Source: Flavobacterium sp. A45 (lineage in GTDB: Bacteria > Bacteroidota > Bacteroidia > Flavobacteriales > Flavobacteriaceae). From it: a DNA stretch of 35,460 bases. The notes under the pieces were generated by a model that did not search any database, was not told the DNA's origin, and saw only the letters and a program-made list of their open reading frames with translations. Within the stretch, counting starts at the first letter, position 1, and the number at the start of each line of letters is the position of its first letter. Made by a program: the position numbers and the translations under genes. The stretch is taken from NCBI RefSeq assembly GCF_002001005.1, contig NZ_MUNX01000035.1:1-35460 (forward strand), given 5' to 3'. Positions 26,659 through 35,084 of the stretch are shown in pieces.

Positions 26659-28002
26659 ATGAACAGTGCTATTTTGAAAAAAAAATCAATTTTTCATTAC
26701 TTAAGAAAACCAATACTGATCAATGTTATCACAGTTGGTTTTTTGACTGTAATTGTAAAAGGAATGGGCTTTTTTAAAGAAATGGAAGTAGGAAGCACTT
26801 TTGGGCTTTCTGAAATCCTAGACACTTTCCTGATTGCACTATTGATACCCGGATTTATAAATACCGTTTTTATGTCATCGTTCCAAAATGTTTTTATACC
26901 CAATTACATTGCCGAAATCAGAACTTCATCATCAACTGCTTCTTTCATGAGTGCCTGTGTTGCCCTTACTTTAGCCATGGGGATAGTTCTGATGTTTGTA
27001 TCCTATCTCTTTACCGATGTTTTTTTGGAAGCTGTTTTTAAAAATCACAGCTTGCAGTATTACCAACTCATACGCACTCAGTTTTATATTCTATTACCCT
27101 GTATTCTCTTTTGGTCTTTTTCATCCTTATTTAGCGGTATTTTGGAAACAAAAGGATTTTTTGGCTATTCAGCAATATCTCCTATTTTTACCTCTATTGT
27201 TATTTTGATTTGCTTGTTTATTTTCAATAATAAAATGGGATACACGCTTTTATCCATCGGAACGCTAGTGGGAAGTTTTCTGGAATTGGTGTATATTTTA
27301 ACAGTATGTGCTCATAAAAAAACGCTACAATTTGGAACACCCAATTTCAGCTCCATAAATATTAAAATAATATACAGACAGTTGCCCTCAAAAATAGGAT
27401 CAGGTTTTTTAACGGGTTCCACCGGTTTTGTGAATCAGTTTTTTGCGGCTCAACTGGTCGTGGGTTCTATTGCTTCTTTTAATTACGGAATGAAAATTCC
27501 GTTGTTTTTAGCAACACTTTTAGTGATTTCAATAGGAAACGTACTTTTGCCTTATTTTTCGAATCTCGTTCAAGACAACAAACTCAGAGCCTATCAAATT
27601 TTATATCAAACCCTAATTACAGTATTCCTTCTCTCGGCGTCAATTGCTGGCATACTGTTTCTTTTTTCGGATGCCCTTATTTCATTTTTATTCGAAAGAG
27701 GAAATTTTACTGCACAAAATACTTTGGTTGTTTCTCAAATTCAGAGAATCGTTTTGATATACATTCCATTTTATATTGCAACTATTATCATTGTCAAATT
27801 TCTAACAAGCATCAACAAAAACAGTTATATGTTTTATGCCTCGATAATCAATTTAATACTGAATGTATCGCTCAATTATTATTTCGCCAAAAAATATGCC
27901 ATCTATGGCTTAGCTATTGCTACAACTTTGGTCTATATTTCCAATTTTATAATTCTCTTTTTATTTGTCAGACACCAATATAAAAAAGATCTTTTAAAAT
28001 GA
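26659..28002 (+). CDS. MurJ/MviN-like MOP-superfamily flippase
   Basis: Polytopic membrane protein of 447 residues with about 12-14 predicted helices. Family marks are GMGFFKEMEVGSTFGLSEILDTF near the N-terminus, IGNVLLPYFSNLV in the middle and SFLFERGNFTAQNT, which mirrors the R-G-x-F-T motif of MurJ. MurJ flips lipid II. In this position, between glycosyltransferases and a polymerase, the protein more likely moves the undecaprenyl-linked repeat unit of the surface polysaccharide in place of a classical Wzx (inference). The start follows the GT4 gene by 11 bases, and the stop overlaps the polymerase start by 4 bases (ATGA). Whether it could also serve peptidoglycan cannot be decided from the sequence. 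Confidence 0.88.
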   Translation: MNSAILKKKSIFHYLRKPILINVITVGFLTVIVKGMGFFKEMEVGSTFGLSEILDTFLIALLIPGFINTVFMSSFQNVFIPNYIAEIRTSSSTASFMSACVALTLAMGIVLMFVSYLFTDVFLEAVFKNHSLQYYQLIRTQFYILLPCILFWSFSSLFSGILETKGFFGYSAISPIFTSIVILICLFIFNNKMGYTLLSIGTLVGSFLELVYILTVCAHKKTLQFGTPNFSSINIKIIYRQLPSKIGSGFLTGSTGFVNQFFAAQLVVGSIASFNYGMKIPLFLATLLVISIGNVLLPYFSNLVQDNKLRAYQILYQTLITVFLLSASIAGILFLFSDALISFLFERGNFTAQNTLVVSQIQRIVLIYIPFYIATIIIVKFLTSINKNSYMFYASIINLILNVSLNYYFAKKYAIYGLAIATTLVYISNFIILFLFVRHQYKKDLLK

Positions 28003-29123
28003 AATATCTAAAAACTGTCATTTTAATATTGCTGTTTTGCAACCTTCCCAGCTTTTCCCTGGTACATCTGGATTCTATATCAGGAGCTGTTTTAAGTTAT
28101 GGGACATTCTTGCTTATCATTATTTATTTTTTTTACAAAAAAGAAGCGCCCATTATTCCTTTGGTCATTTTGGGGCTATCCTATTTTTTGATTTCTGTTT
28201 TAATTGACTCCCAAAATTCGGATGGATTCCTTGCCACTTTTGTCAAATATATAATCTTTGTAACTATGGGAGCCAGTGTGATTAAAGATGTCAGCAAGAA
28301 AGAAATGTTCACATTGCTGCTCATTGGCGCATTGAGCATTATATACGAATCTGTTTTTGTGATCGATATAGGTGGCCGTTATAGCGGTTTTTACCTGAAT
28401 CCAAATTTTGCCGGCTGTATCTGCATTTTTGGCTATTGTTTCAGTTTTTCTATTTCTGAAAAAAAATTAAAAATTATTGGGCAAATCATATTCTCTTTTG
28501 CAGGTTTTGTCACCTTTTCGAGAACATTTTTATTGCTTTGGGTACTCGTCAACATAATGTCATTATCAATCAGCTATAAAAATTTTTACAAGCTTTTTTT
28601 AGGAATTGTATTGGTCAGTTTCTTTGTTTCGTTTGGTAATAAATTTGACTTCAACACAAAACGGTTAGAAGCTTTTGCTACAATACTCGACGGAAAAATT
28701 AGCCAAGATTTAGCCGAAAATTCAAGAACAGAAACCTGGGCAAAATATTATGATCGAATTTTGGATCATCCTTTATTTGGAAGCGGGTATTTGAGTTTCA
28801 GTGGAAAAACTTATGGGAGAGATGGCAATGCTTATGGAATTGAGGGAGTACACAACACGCCCCTTTTGATAATTGGCGAATCCGGTATATTCGTTTTTTT
28901 ATTTTTTTTATGGTTGTATGGAGGGTTTGTATTCGATGGCATCCATTATTTTAAAAAGGATTTCGTACTGCTGCTGGTCTCTTTTTCACTATTTATTTAT
29001 TTGCTTACAACCCATAACTTCTTTAACAATTACATCATATTATCACTGTCAATATGGCTTTTTCAGCAAATAGAGTTAAAAAAAACGGAAGAAAACGAAA
29101 CGTTGAAATCATTAGCATATTAA
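27999..29123 (+). CDS. O-antigen polymerase/ligase-like membrane protein (Wzy/WaaL family)
   Basis: Membrane protein of 374 residues with about ten predicted helices. The features expected of Wzy/WaaL proteins are present: GFYLNPNFAGCICIFGY and FVTFSRTFLLLWV in the middle, a large periplasmic loop (about 215-290) containing ENSRTETWAKYYDRI, DHPLFGSGYLSF and VHNTPLLIIGESG, then two or three final helices. It would either join repeat units into a polymer or attach the polymer to lipid A. Polymerase is favoured by its place next to the flippase, but the two roles cannot be separated by sequence pattern. It overlaps the flippase gene by 4 bases and precedes asnB by 13 bases. Confidence 0.85.
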   Translation: MKYLKTVILILLFCNLPSFSLVHLDSISGAVLSYGTFLLIIIYFFYKKEAPIIPLVILGLSYFLISVLIDSQNSDGFLATFVKYIIFVTMGASVIKDVSKKEMFTLLLIGALSIIYESVFVIDIGGRYSGFYLNPNFAGCICIFGYCFSFSISEKKLKIIGQIIFSFAGFVTFSRTFLLLWVLVNIMSLSISYKNFYKLFLGIVLVSFFVSFGNKFDFNTKRLEAFATILDGKISQDLAENSRTETWAKYYDRILDHPLFGSGYLSFSGKTYGRDGNAYGIEGVHNTPLLIIGESGIFVFLFFLWLYGGFVFDGIHYFKKDFVLLLVSFSLFIYLLTTHNFFNNYIILSLSIWLFQQIELKKTEENETLKSLAY

Positions 29124-29136
29124 AACCCCAAATACA

Positions 29137-30948
29137 ATGTGCGGCATTTATGTAACGAATATTCCTTTCTCTGAAGAAGAAATCCAAACCAAATTGTCCT
29201 CCATACAATTTAGAGGCCCCGATCATACCGGGATAAAAAAAATAGGAGATTTGACATTCGGCCATCTTCGTTTAGCTATAATCGATTTGGACGCTCGTTC
29301 CAATCAGCCGATGCAATTGGCAGAATATACAATCGTTTTCAATGGAGAAATATACAATTTTACAACAATCAAAGAGGAATTAATTGAACTAGGCAACACT
29401 TTTGAAACCACAGGAGACACGGAAGTTTTATTGAAAGGATACCAACAATGGGGAAAAAAAATAGTTCCAAAATTGAATGGAATGTTTTCTTTTGCTATCT
29501 ACAATGCAATTTCAAATACGATCTTTTGTTCCAGAGATCGATTGGGAGTTAAGCCTTTTTATTTTTCCTGGAATGATGGAGAATTTGAAATTTGCAGTCA
29601 GCTGCGGCCCATTTGCCAGAATAAAAAACTGAATGAAACAGCCATTTCAATATATTTGGATTGCACTTATATCCCAAGTCCATTTACCATTTTTCAAGAT
29701 GTGCACAAACTTCCTCCAGGGAGTAATCTGGAAATTGATTTAACCGCAAAAAGGCATACCATATCAAAATATTGGAATCTCGAGCCTGTCCAAATAACTA
29801 AATTAAATTATGACGAAGCTAAAGAAAAACTGCACGCCCTTATAAAAGATGCCGTAAAAATCAGATTGCAGGCGGATGTTCCTTTTGGAACTTTTCTTTC
29901 GGGAGGAATCGATTCGGCTTTGGTATCCAGCATAGCTTCAAAAATTTCAAAAGTGCCTATTCATACTTTTACTATCGGTTTTCAAGACCCAAAATATGAT
30001 GAAAGTAAAATTGCCCTTCAATTTGCAACACTTATTGGATCCGAACATTTTGAAACTATCTGCAAACCCGAAGATATCATAAAACTAATTCCTAAGCTTG
30101 TTGCTGTTTATGATGAACCTTTTGGAGACAGCTCGGCATTACCTTCGCTATTGCTAAATAAAATAGCAAAACAACATGTAACGATGGCTTTATCCGGTGA
30201 TGGAGGAGATGAAAGTTTTTTGGGTTACAACCATTTTGATTGGGTCGCCAAATTTAAGAAACTTATAAAAACCCCTTATTTATTAAGAGTTTTTGCCAGT
30301 CATTTTTTGATTTTTAATATATTGGGTAAAAGAACCGAGTCTATAAAAAGAATCCTTAAAGTGAAATCCAAGTATGATTTCATAACCGGAATATTTGTTG
30401 GGTATAATTCACTTTTGCTAAACCGAAATTTGGATTGGATTTCGCTTTATGATGGTTTTAAAAATAATTCCAAAAATTTACATCAAGCCACAGCCGACCT
30501 GAATATCAAATTATGGCTAGAGAACGACAGTAACGTAAAAGTGGATCGAGCCAGTATGGCATATTCCGTAGAAATCCGAAGCCCTTTTTTAGATTACAGA
30601 ATTGTAGAATTTGCTCGAACGCTCCCGGTTTCCTATCGCTACCAAAAGGGTAAAAAGAAAAGAATTCTCAAAGATATTTTAAGCGAATACATTCCTGAAG
30701 CCATTTTTGACCAGCCAAAAAAAGGATTTTCTGTCCCGATGGATTCCTGGATTCGCAATGAACTGAAAGAAGAATTCATTACAAATTTACCTGATGATTT
30801 TTTGAAACAGGTTCCCAATTTGAATCTTCCAAAATTTAAAAGAATGTTTCAAAGTCATCTTGCAGGGAAACAAGATTATTCATCTTATATCTGGCGCGTT
30901 TATGTGTTATCCAAATGGTATCAGGAATTTGGCTATTTTAAAAAATAA
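29137..30948 (+). CDS. asnB: Glutamine-hydrolysing asparagine synthase-like amidotransferase
   Basis: Class II glutamine amidotransferase with a synthetase domain, 603 residues. Cys2 in MCGIYV is the glutaminase nucleophile, and RFRGPDHTG-like residues and FNGEIYNF follow. The synthetase PP-loop is SGGIDS at about 255-260, and ALSGDGGDESFLGYN is also typical. LDYRIVEFARTLP and KKGFSVPMDSWIR mark the C-terminal part. Enzymes of this family inside capsule/O-antigen loci often amidate sugar carboxylates to uronamides or act on amino-acid substituents, rather than supply asparagine. That role is inferred from position, 13 bases after the polymerase gene and 1 base overlapping the next glycosyltransferase gene. 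Confidence 0.93.
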   Translation: MCGIYVTNIPFSEEEIQTKLSSIQFRGPDHTGIKKIGDLTFGHLRLAIIDLDARSNQPMQLAEYTIVFNGEIYNFTTIKEELIELGNTFETTGDTEVLLKGYQQWGKKIVPKLNGMFSFAIYNAISNTIFCSRDRLGVKPFYFSWNDGEFEICSQLRPICQNKKLNETAISIYLDCTYIPSPFTIFQDVHKLPPGSNLEIDLTAKRHTISKYWNLEPVQITKLNYDEAKEKLHALIKDAVKIRLQADVPFGTFLSGGIDSALVSSIASKISKVPIHTFTIGFQDPKYDESKIALQFATLIGSEHFETICKPEDIIKLIPKLVAVYDEPFGDSSALPSLLLNKIAKQHVTMALSGDGGDESFLGYNHFDWVAKFKKLIKTPYLLRVFASHFLIFNILGKRTESIKRILKVKSKYDFITGIFVGYNSLLLNRNLDWISLYDGFKNNSKNLHQATADLNIKLWLENDSNVKVDRASMAYSVEIRSPFLDYRIVEFARTLPVSYRYQKGKKKRILKDILSEYIPEAIFDQPKKGFSVPMDSWIRNELKEEFITNLPDDFLKQVPNLNLPKFKRMFQSHLAGKQDYSSYIWRVYVLSKWYQEFGYFKK

Positions 30949-32024
30949 TGGATAGAAAAAAAATACTTTTTATTGTTCCCTCTTTGAAAGCCGGCGGTGC
31001 TGAACGCATTACTGCTTTTTTGGCAAAGCATATAAACCCTACTCTATTTGAGGCAAAATTGATTGTCATCGGTTACAAGAAAGATGCAGTTTATGAAATA
31101 CAAAACACCGATATAACTTTTCTGAACAAAGAGAGGCATTTCAAAGCTATTCCAGTGTTGCTGCAAATGATACAAAAAGAAAAACCAGCTGTCGTTTTTA
31201 GTTCTTCGGGGCATATCAACAGTACTTTAGGCCTTTTTAGTTTCTTTTTTTCGAATATAAAATTCGTTGTTCGGGAAACCAATATCGTATCGGTGGTCAA
31301 TGAATTTCCACAGGAAAAAAACCGTTTCTTTTTTTTTTTAATGCAGCAATTGTATCCTTATTTGGATGCCATTGTTTGTCAAAGCCATGATATGAAAATT
31401 GATTTGATTGAGAAACTGAGAATTCATCCATCTAAAATAGTGGTGATAAACAATCCAATCATCAGCGAAATTCAAGCCGCTACAACCAAAAAAGAATCAG
31501 ATACACTTCGCTTTATCACCGTTGGCAGAATGAGTTGGATCAAAGGTCATTTGCGAATTTTAAAAGTACTCTCCCAATTAAAATACGATTTTCAATACAC
31601 CATAATTGGAACAGGATTGGTAAAAGAATCACAAATTATTCAAGACGAAGTAATGCGCCTCAATTTATCCGAAAAAGTACATTTTATCCCTTTCACACCC
31701 AATATTTTAAGCGAAATACAGCAACATGATCTTTTTTTGCAAGGCTCTTATGCAGAAGGTTTCCCTAATGCCTTACTCGAAAGCTGTTCCGTTGGGACTC
31801 CAGTTATAGCCTTTGAAGCTCCTGGCGGAACAAAAGAAATCATCCAAAACGGCATTAATGGCTATTTGGTAAAAAATGAAGAAGAATTGCTTTCCCTGTT
31901 AACTAATTTGGAACTCATTCGTAAAATTAAACGAGAAAAAGTAATTAATAGTGTTATCAAAAAATTCGATAAAGAAACTATTTTGAATCAATACGAAACT
32001 TTGTTTTTATCGCTACAAAAATGA
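30948..32024 (+). CDS. Glycosyltransferase family 4, polysaccharide locus
   Basis: GT-B glycosyltransferase of 358 residues. The N-terminal LFIVPSLKAGGAERITAFL is close to that of the first GT4 gene of the locus. The C-terminal domain has FITVGRMSWIKGHLRILKVL, YTIIGTGLVKES and the complete EX7E motif in AEGFPNALLESC, followed by GGTKEIIQNGINGYLV. The start codon overlaps the asnB stop (TAATG) and its stop overlaps the next gene by 4 bases (ATGA), so translational coupling is likely. Acceptor and donor sugars are unknown. Confidence 0.92.
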   Translation: MDRKKILFIVPSLKAGGAERITAFLAKHINPTLFEAKLIVIGYKKDAVYEIQNTDITFLNKERHFKAIPVLLQMIQKEKPAVVFSSSGHINSTLGLFSFFFSNIKFVVRETNIVSVVNEFPQEKNRFFFFLMQQLYPYLDAIVCQSHDMKIDLIEKLRIHPSKIVVINNPIISEIQAATTKKESDTLRFITVGRMSWIKGHLRILKVLSQLKYDFQYTIIGTGLVKESQIIQDEVMRLNLSEKVHFIPFTPNILSEIQQHDLFLQGSYAEGFPNALLESCSVGTPVIAFEAPGGTKEIIQNGINGYLVKNEEELLSLLTNLELIRKIKREKVINSVIKKFDKETILNQYETLFLSLQK

Positions 32025-32914
32025 AACCCTTAACCGTTTTCACCACCACTTACAATAGAGGTTATTGTTTGCACCAAATTTATCATAGTTTGGTCAGACA
32101 AACCCATTCTGATTTTATTTGGTTGCTAATAGACGATGGTTCAACCGATCAAACAGAATCGCTGGTTCAATCTTGGATGGAAGAAAATAAAATAGAAATT
32201 GAGTATATCCAACAAGAAAACAAAGGAATGAATGGCGCGCACAATACCGCTTATGCCTCTATTAAAACACCTTGGAATGTCAGTATCGATTCTGATGATT
32301 ATATGCCTGATAACGCGGTGGAACTCATCTTGAAAAACATTCAAAATTTAGGCTCCAAATTTGCTGGAATAGTGGGATTGGACAGCGATACTCAAGGAAA
32401 TTTAATAGGTACCTCATTTCCAGAAGCTCTTACCCAAAGCACTCTTTCAGACCTATACCACAAACAAGGAGTAAAAGGGGATAAAAAAATAGTGTACCGT
32501 ACAGAAATTATAAAAAAATACGCGCCTTACCCATTAATTGAAGGAGAAAAATTTATTCCTCCTGGTTACTTATATCGGCTAATTGATCAAGATTATGTGC
32601 TTAAACCTATTAATGAGGTATTCGTTATTGTAAACTATCAAAAAGATGGTTTTACAAAAAATTTGTTTTCGCTCTATAAAAATAATCCCAAAGGTTTTGC
32701 CCTGCATCGGATTCTTAAAATCAATTTAAGCACCAATTGGATAGAGCGGTTTAAGAATATGGTTCACTTAATTTCCTGTTGCCTTTTTTCAAAAGATCTG
32801 TCACTTTTAAACCAAACCAAAAGTCCATTATTGATTCTATTGGCTTTCCCTTTTGGACTTGCTTTGAATGGTTACATCAGATTAAAAACAAAAAAACCAA
32901 CATTCATTAAATGA
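32021..32914 (+). CDS. Glycosyltransferase family 2
   Basis: Inverting GT-A glycosyltransferase of 297 residues. The nucleotide-binding start is LTVFTTTYNRGYCLHQIYHSL with LLIDDGSTDQT. The metal-binding DxD motif is Asp90-Ser-Asp92-Asp93 in VSIDSDDYMP. A hydrophobic C-terminal segment (LLILLAFPFGLALNGYI) may tether it to the membrane near the lipid-linked acceptor. It overlaps both neighbours by 4 bases (ATGA at each end), showing tight operon organisation. Substrate is unknown. Confidence 0.92.
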   Translation: MKPLTVFTTTYNRGYCLHQIYHSLVRQTHSDFIWLLIDDGSTDQTESLVQSWMEENKIEIEYIQQENKGMNGAHNTAYASIKTPWNVSIDSDDYMPDNAVELILKNIQNLGSKFAGIVGLDSDTQGNLIGTSFPEALTQSTLSDLYHKQGVKGDKKIVYRTEIIKKYAPYPLIEGEKFIPPGYLYRLIDQDYVLKPINEVFVIVNYQKDGFTKNLFSLYKNNPKGFALHRILKINLSTNWIERFKNMVHLISCCLFSKDLSLLNQTKSPLLILLAFPFGLALNGYIRLKTKKPTFIK

Positions 32915-34011
32915 AAAGAATACTTCTTGTTTTACCCAATGATACCATGGGAGGTGCTGAGCAAATCCTAAAAATGATAGCTCAGTATTATTCAGATTCA
33001 CTAGTAGAAATACAATTTTTGAAAAGTAAAACGAATAATGAATGGACAATTTGCGCTCCATTTATCCATTTGAAATACCAAGATACAAACTCTGAATATC
33101 TAGGTGCATTGTTTTATGCCTATAATCTTTTGATCAAACCAAAAAAAAAATACGATTCTATATTTACTTCACATGTTTTTGCTACGGGTATAATCGGTGT
33201 TTTTATTAGGTTTGGGCTCATCCAAAAAAAACATTTTATAGGAAGAGAATCCACTCGAATATTTGAACGATTCAAAGGTTTTAAATTGTTTTTATATAAA
33301 AAAATGTACCGATGGGGATATCCCAGTCTGGACTTATTAATTTGTCAGACACAACAAATGAAACAAGATTTAATAGCCAACATATCTTGGATTGACAAAC
33401 AAATTAATATAAAAGTAGTTGCAAATCCTATTGATTTAATTTCAATAAAAACAGATGAATATTTAGAAATAAAATCGCCATTTATTGTAAGCGCTGGAAG
33501 ATTAATTCCAGAAAAAGGGTTCGATGTTTTAATTACAGCCTTCAAAGAAATACTCCAAACATATCCAACATATCAGCTTATTATTTTGGGAGAAGGTAAA
33601 GAAAAACAAAACTTAGAACTTCAAATAAAAGAACTCCATTTAGAAAACAAAGTGATTTTAAGAGGCCGTGTCCCGAATGTCTATCCTTATTTTAAGGCGG
33701 CAAAAATTTGTGTGATTTCGTCAAGAATAGAAGGATTTCCGAATGTCCTATTGCAAATGATGTCTCAAAATAACAGCATCGTTTCTACAAAATGTACTGA
33801 AGAAATTATACAAATTCAAGGAATTCAGATTGCAGATATCTGTAATTCAAAAAATTTGCATGACGCCATTATAAAATCATTAAATACAGATAACTCTAAA
33901 AACGATATTCTTTTTAAATCATTTCTTGAAGAAAGATCGATAAAAAATTTCATTTCCATAATTGAAAAAGAACTTCAAAATCATTTATTGCGACAGAATA
34001 ATTTAAATTGA
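32911..34011 (+). CDS. Glycosyltransferase family 4 with altered EX7E motif
   Basis: GT-B glycosyltransferase of 366 residues. The N-terminal domain has LLVLPNDTMGGAEQILKMIA. The C-terminal domain has IVSAGRLIPEKGFDVLITAF and LIILGEGKEKQNLE. At the donor-binding site EGFPNVLLQM the first glutamate of EX7E is Glu274 but the second is replaced by Gln282, unlike the two other GT4 proteins of this locus. The remainder of the fold seems intact, so the enzyme may still work with changed donor binding. It starts inside the GT2 stop codon and is followed by an 86-base gap, the largest inside this locus. Confidence 0.9.
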   Translation: MKRILLVLPNDTMGGAEQILKMIAQYYSDSLVEIQFLKSKTNNEWTICAPFIHLKYQDTNSEYLGALFYAYNLLIKPKKKYDSIFTSHVFATGIIGVFIRFGLIQKKHFIGRESTRIFERFKGFKLFLYKKMYRWGYPSLDLLICQTQQMKQDLIANISWIDKQINIKVVANPIDLISIKTDEYLEIKSPFIVSAGRLIPEKGFDVLITAFKEILQTYPTYQLIILGEGKEKQNLELQIKELHLENKVILRGRVPNVYPYFKAAKICVISSRIEGFPNVLLQMMSQNNSIVSTKCTEEIIQIQGIQIADICNSKNLHDAIIKSLNTDNSKNDILFKSFLEERSIKNFISIIEKELQNHLLRQNNLN

Positions 34012-34097
34012 TAAACCTATTATTAATTCAACAACAATATAAATATAACAGACTATTGCATATTTTAATAAAAACGCAAGAAAACATTAAGTAAAAA

Positions 34098-35084
34098 ATG
34101 ACAAACACTGGAAAATTTGTAATCTCCCTAGACTTTGAATTAATGTGGGGAGTTCGAGACAAAAGATGTGTTAAAGATTATGGAGATGCTATTATAGGAG
34201 CGAGGACGGCTATAAAAAATATGCTTCATTGTTTTGATAAGCATGAAGTCAAAGTAACTTTTGCCACAGTTGGTTTTTTATTTCATAAAACAAAAAAAGA
34301 CTTATTAGAAAATTCACCTATTATAAAACCAACTTATTCTAATGAAAATCTTTCGCCTTATCCAAACATAGAGACAGACCTTGGTGAGAATGAAGATGAA
34401 GATCCATACCATTTTGGTTTCACTTTGACACAGCAAATAAAAAATAGTCCCCTTCATGAAATCGCAACGCATACCTATTGTCATTACTATTGTTTAGAAC
34501 CCGGGCAAACTGTCTTGCAATTTGAAGAAGATATAAAAGTGGCTATTGAAATTGCAAAAAAAAATGATATAATCATAAATAGCATTGTATTCCCTAGAAA
34601 TCAATACAATAAAGATTACTTAGAAATTTGTCGTAATTGTGGTATTACTTCCTATAGAGGTACTGAAAACTCTTCGATTTATGAATCCAATAACGGAAAA
34701 GGAAATACACCAATTAAAAGAATACTACGTCTTATAGATTCCTATATCAACATTACTGGACACCACTCCTATCAATTTGATGAAATAAAAAAATCTACAC
34801 CTCATAATATCCCTTCAAGTCGACTATTGAGACCATACTCAAAAAAACTTTTCTTTTTGGAAAGATTTAAATTTTTGAGAATTAAAAATGCCATGACATA
34901 TGCAGCCAAAAATAATTTAGTATATCATCTTTGGTGGCATCCACATAATTTTGGAAGAAACTGTAAAGAGAATATCTGCCTACTTGAAAAAATTTTAAGG
35001 CATTATGATTTCCTAAATAAAAAGTATAGTTTTCAATCTGTGACAATGAAAGAACTTTCTAATGAACTAAAAAAAACTAAATGA
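34098..35084 (+). CDS. Polysaccharide deacetylase (NodB/CE4-like)
   Basis: Metal-dependent sugar N-deacetylase of 328 residues, no signal peptide, so probably cytoplasmic. The NodB start is VISLDFELMWG with Asp12 and Glu14. The metal-binding H-x3-H pair is His125 and His129 in ATHTYCHYY. FPRNQYNKDY resembles motif 3, and the C-terminal WWHPHNFG supplies further histidines (281, 283). This subgroup is common in capsule and O-antigen loci and acts on a nucleotide- or lipid-linked sugar. Its stop codon overlaps the start of the formyltransferase-like gene (ATGA), suggesting that a freed amino group is then formylated (inference). The preceding 86 bases have no exact TAnnTTTG element. Confidence 0.88.
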   Translation: MTNTGKFVISLDFELMWGVRDKRCVKDYGDAIIGARTAIKNMLHCFDKHEVKVTFATVGFLFHKTKKDLLENSPIIKPTYSNENLSPYPNIETDLGENEDEDPYHFGFTLTQQIKNSPLHEIATHTYCHYYCLEPGQTVLQFEEDIKVAIEIAKKNDIIINSIVFPRNQYNKDYLEICRNCGITSYRGTENSSIYESNNGKGNTPIKRILRLIDSYINITGHHSYQFDEIKKSTPHNIPSSRLLRPYSKKLFFLERFKFLRIKNAMTYAAKNNLVYHLWWHPHNFGRNCKENICLLEKILRHYDFLNKKYSFQSVTMKELSNELKKTK

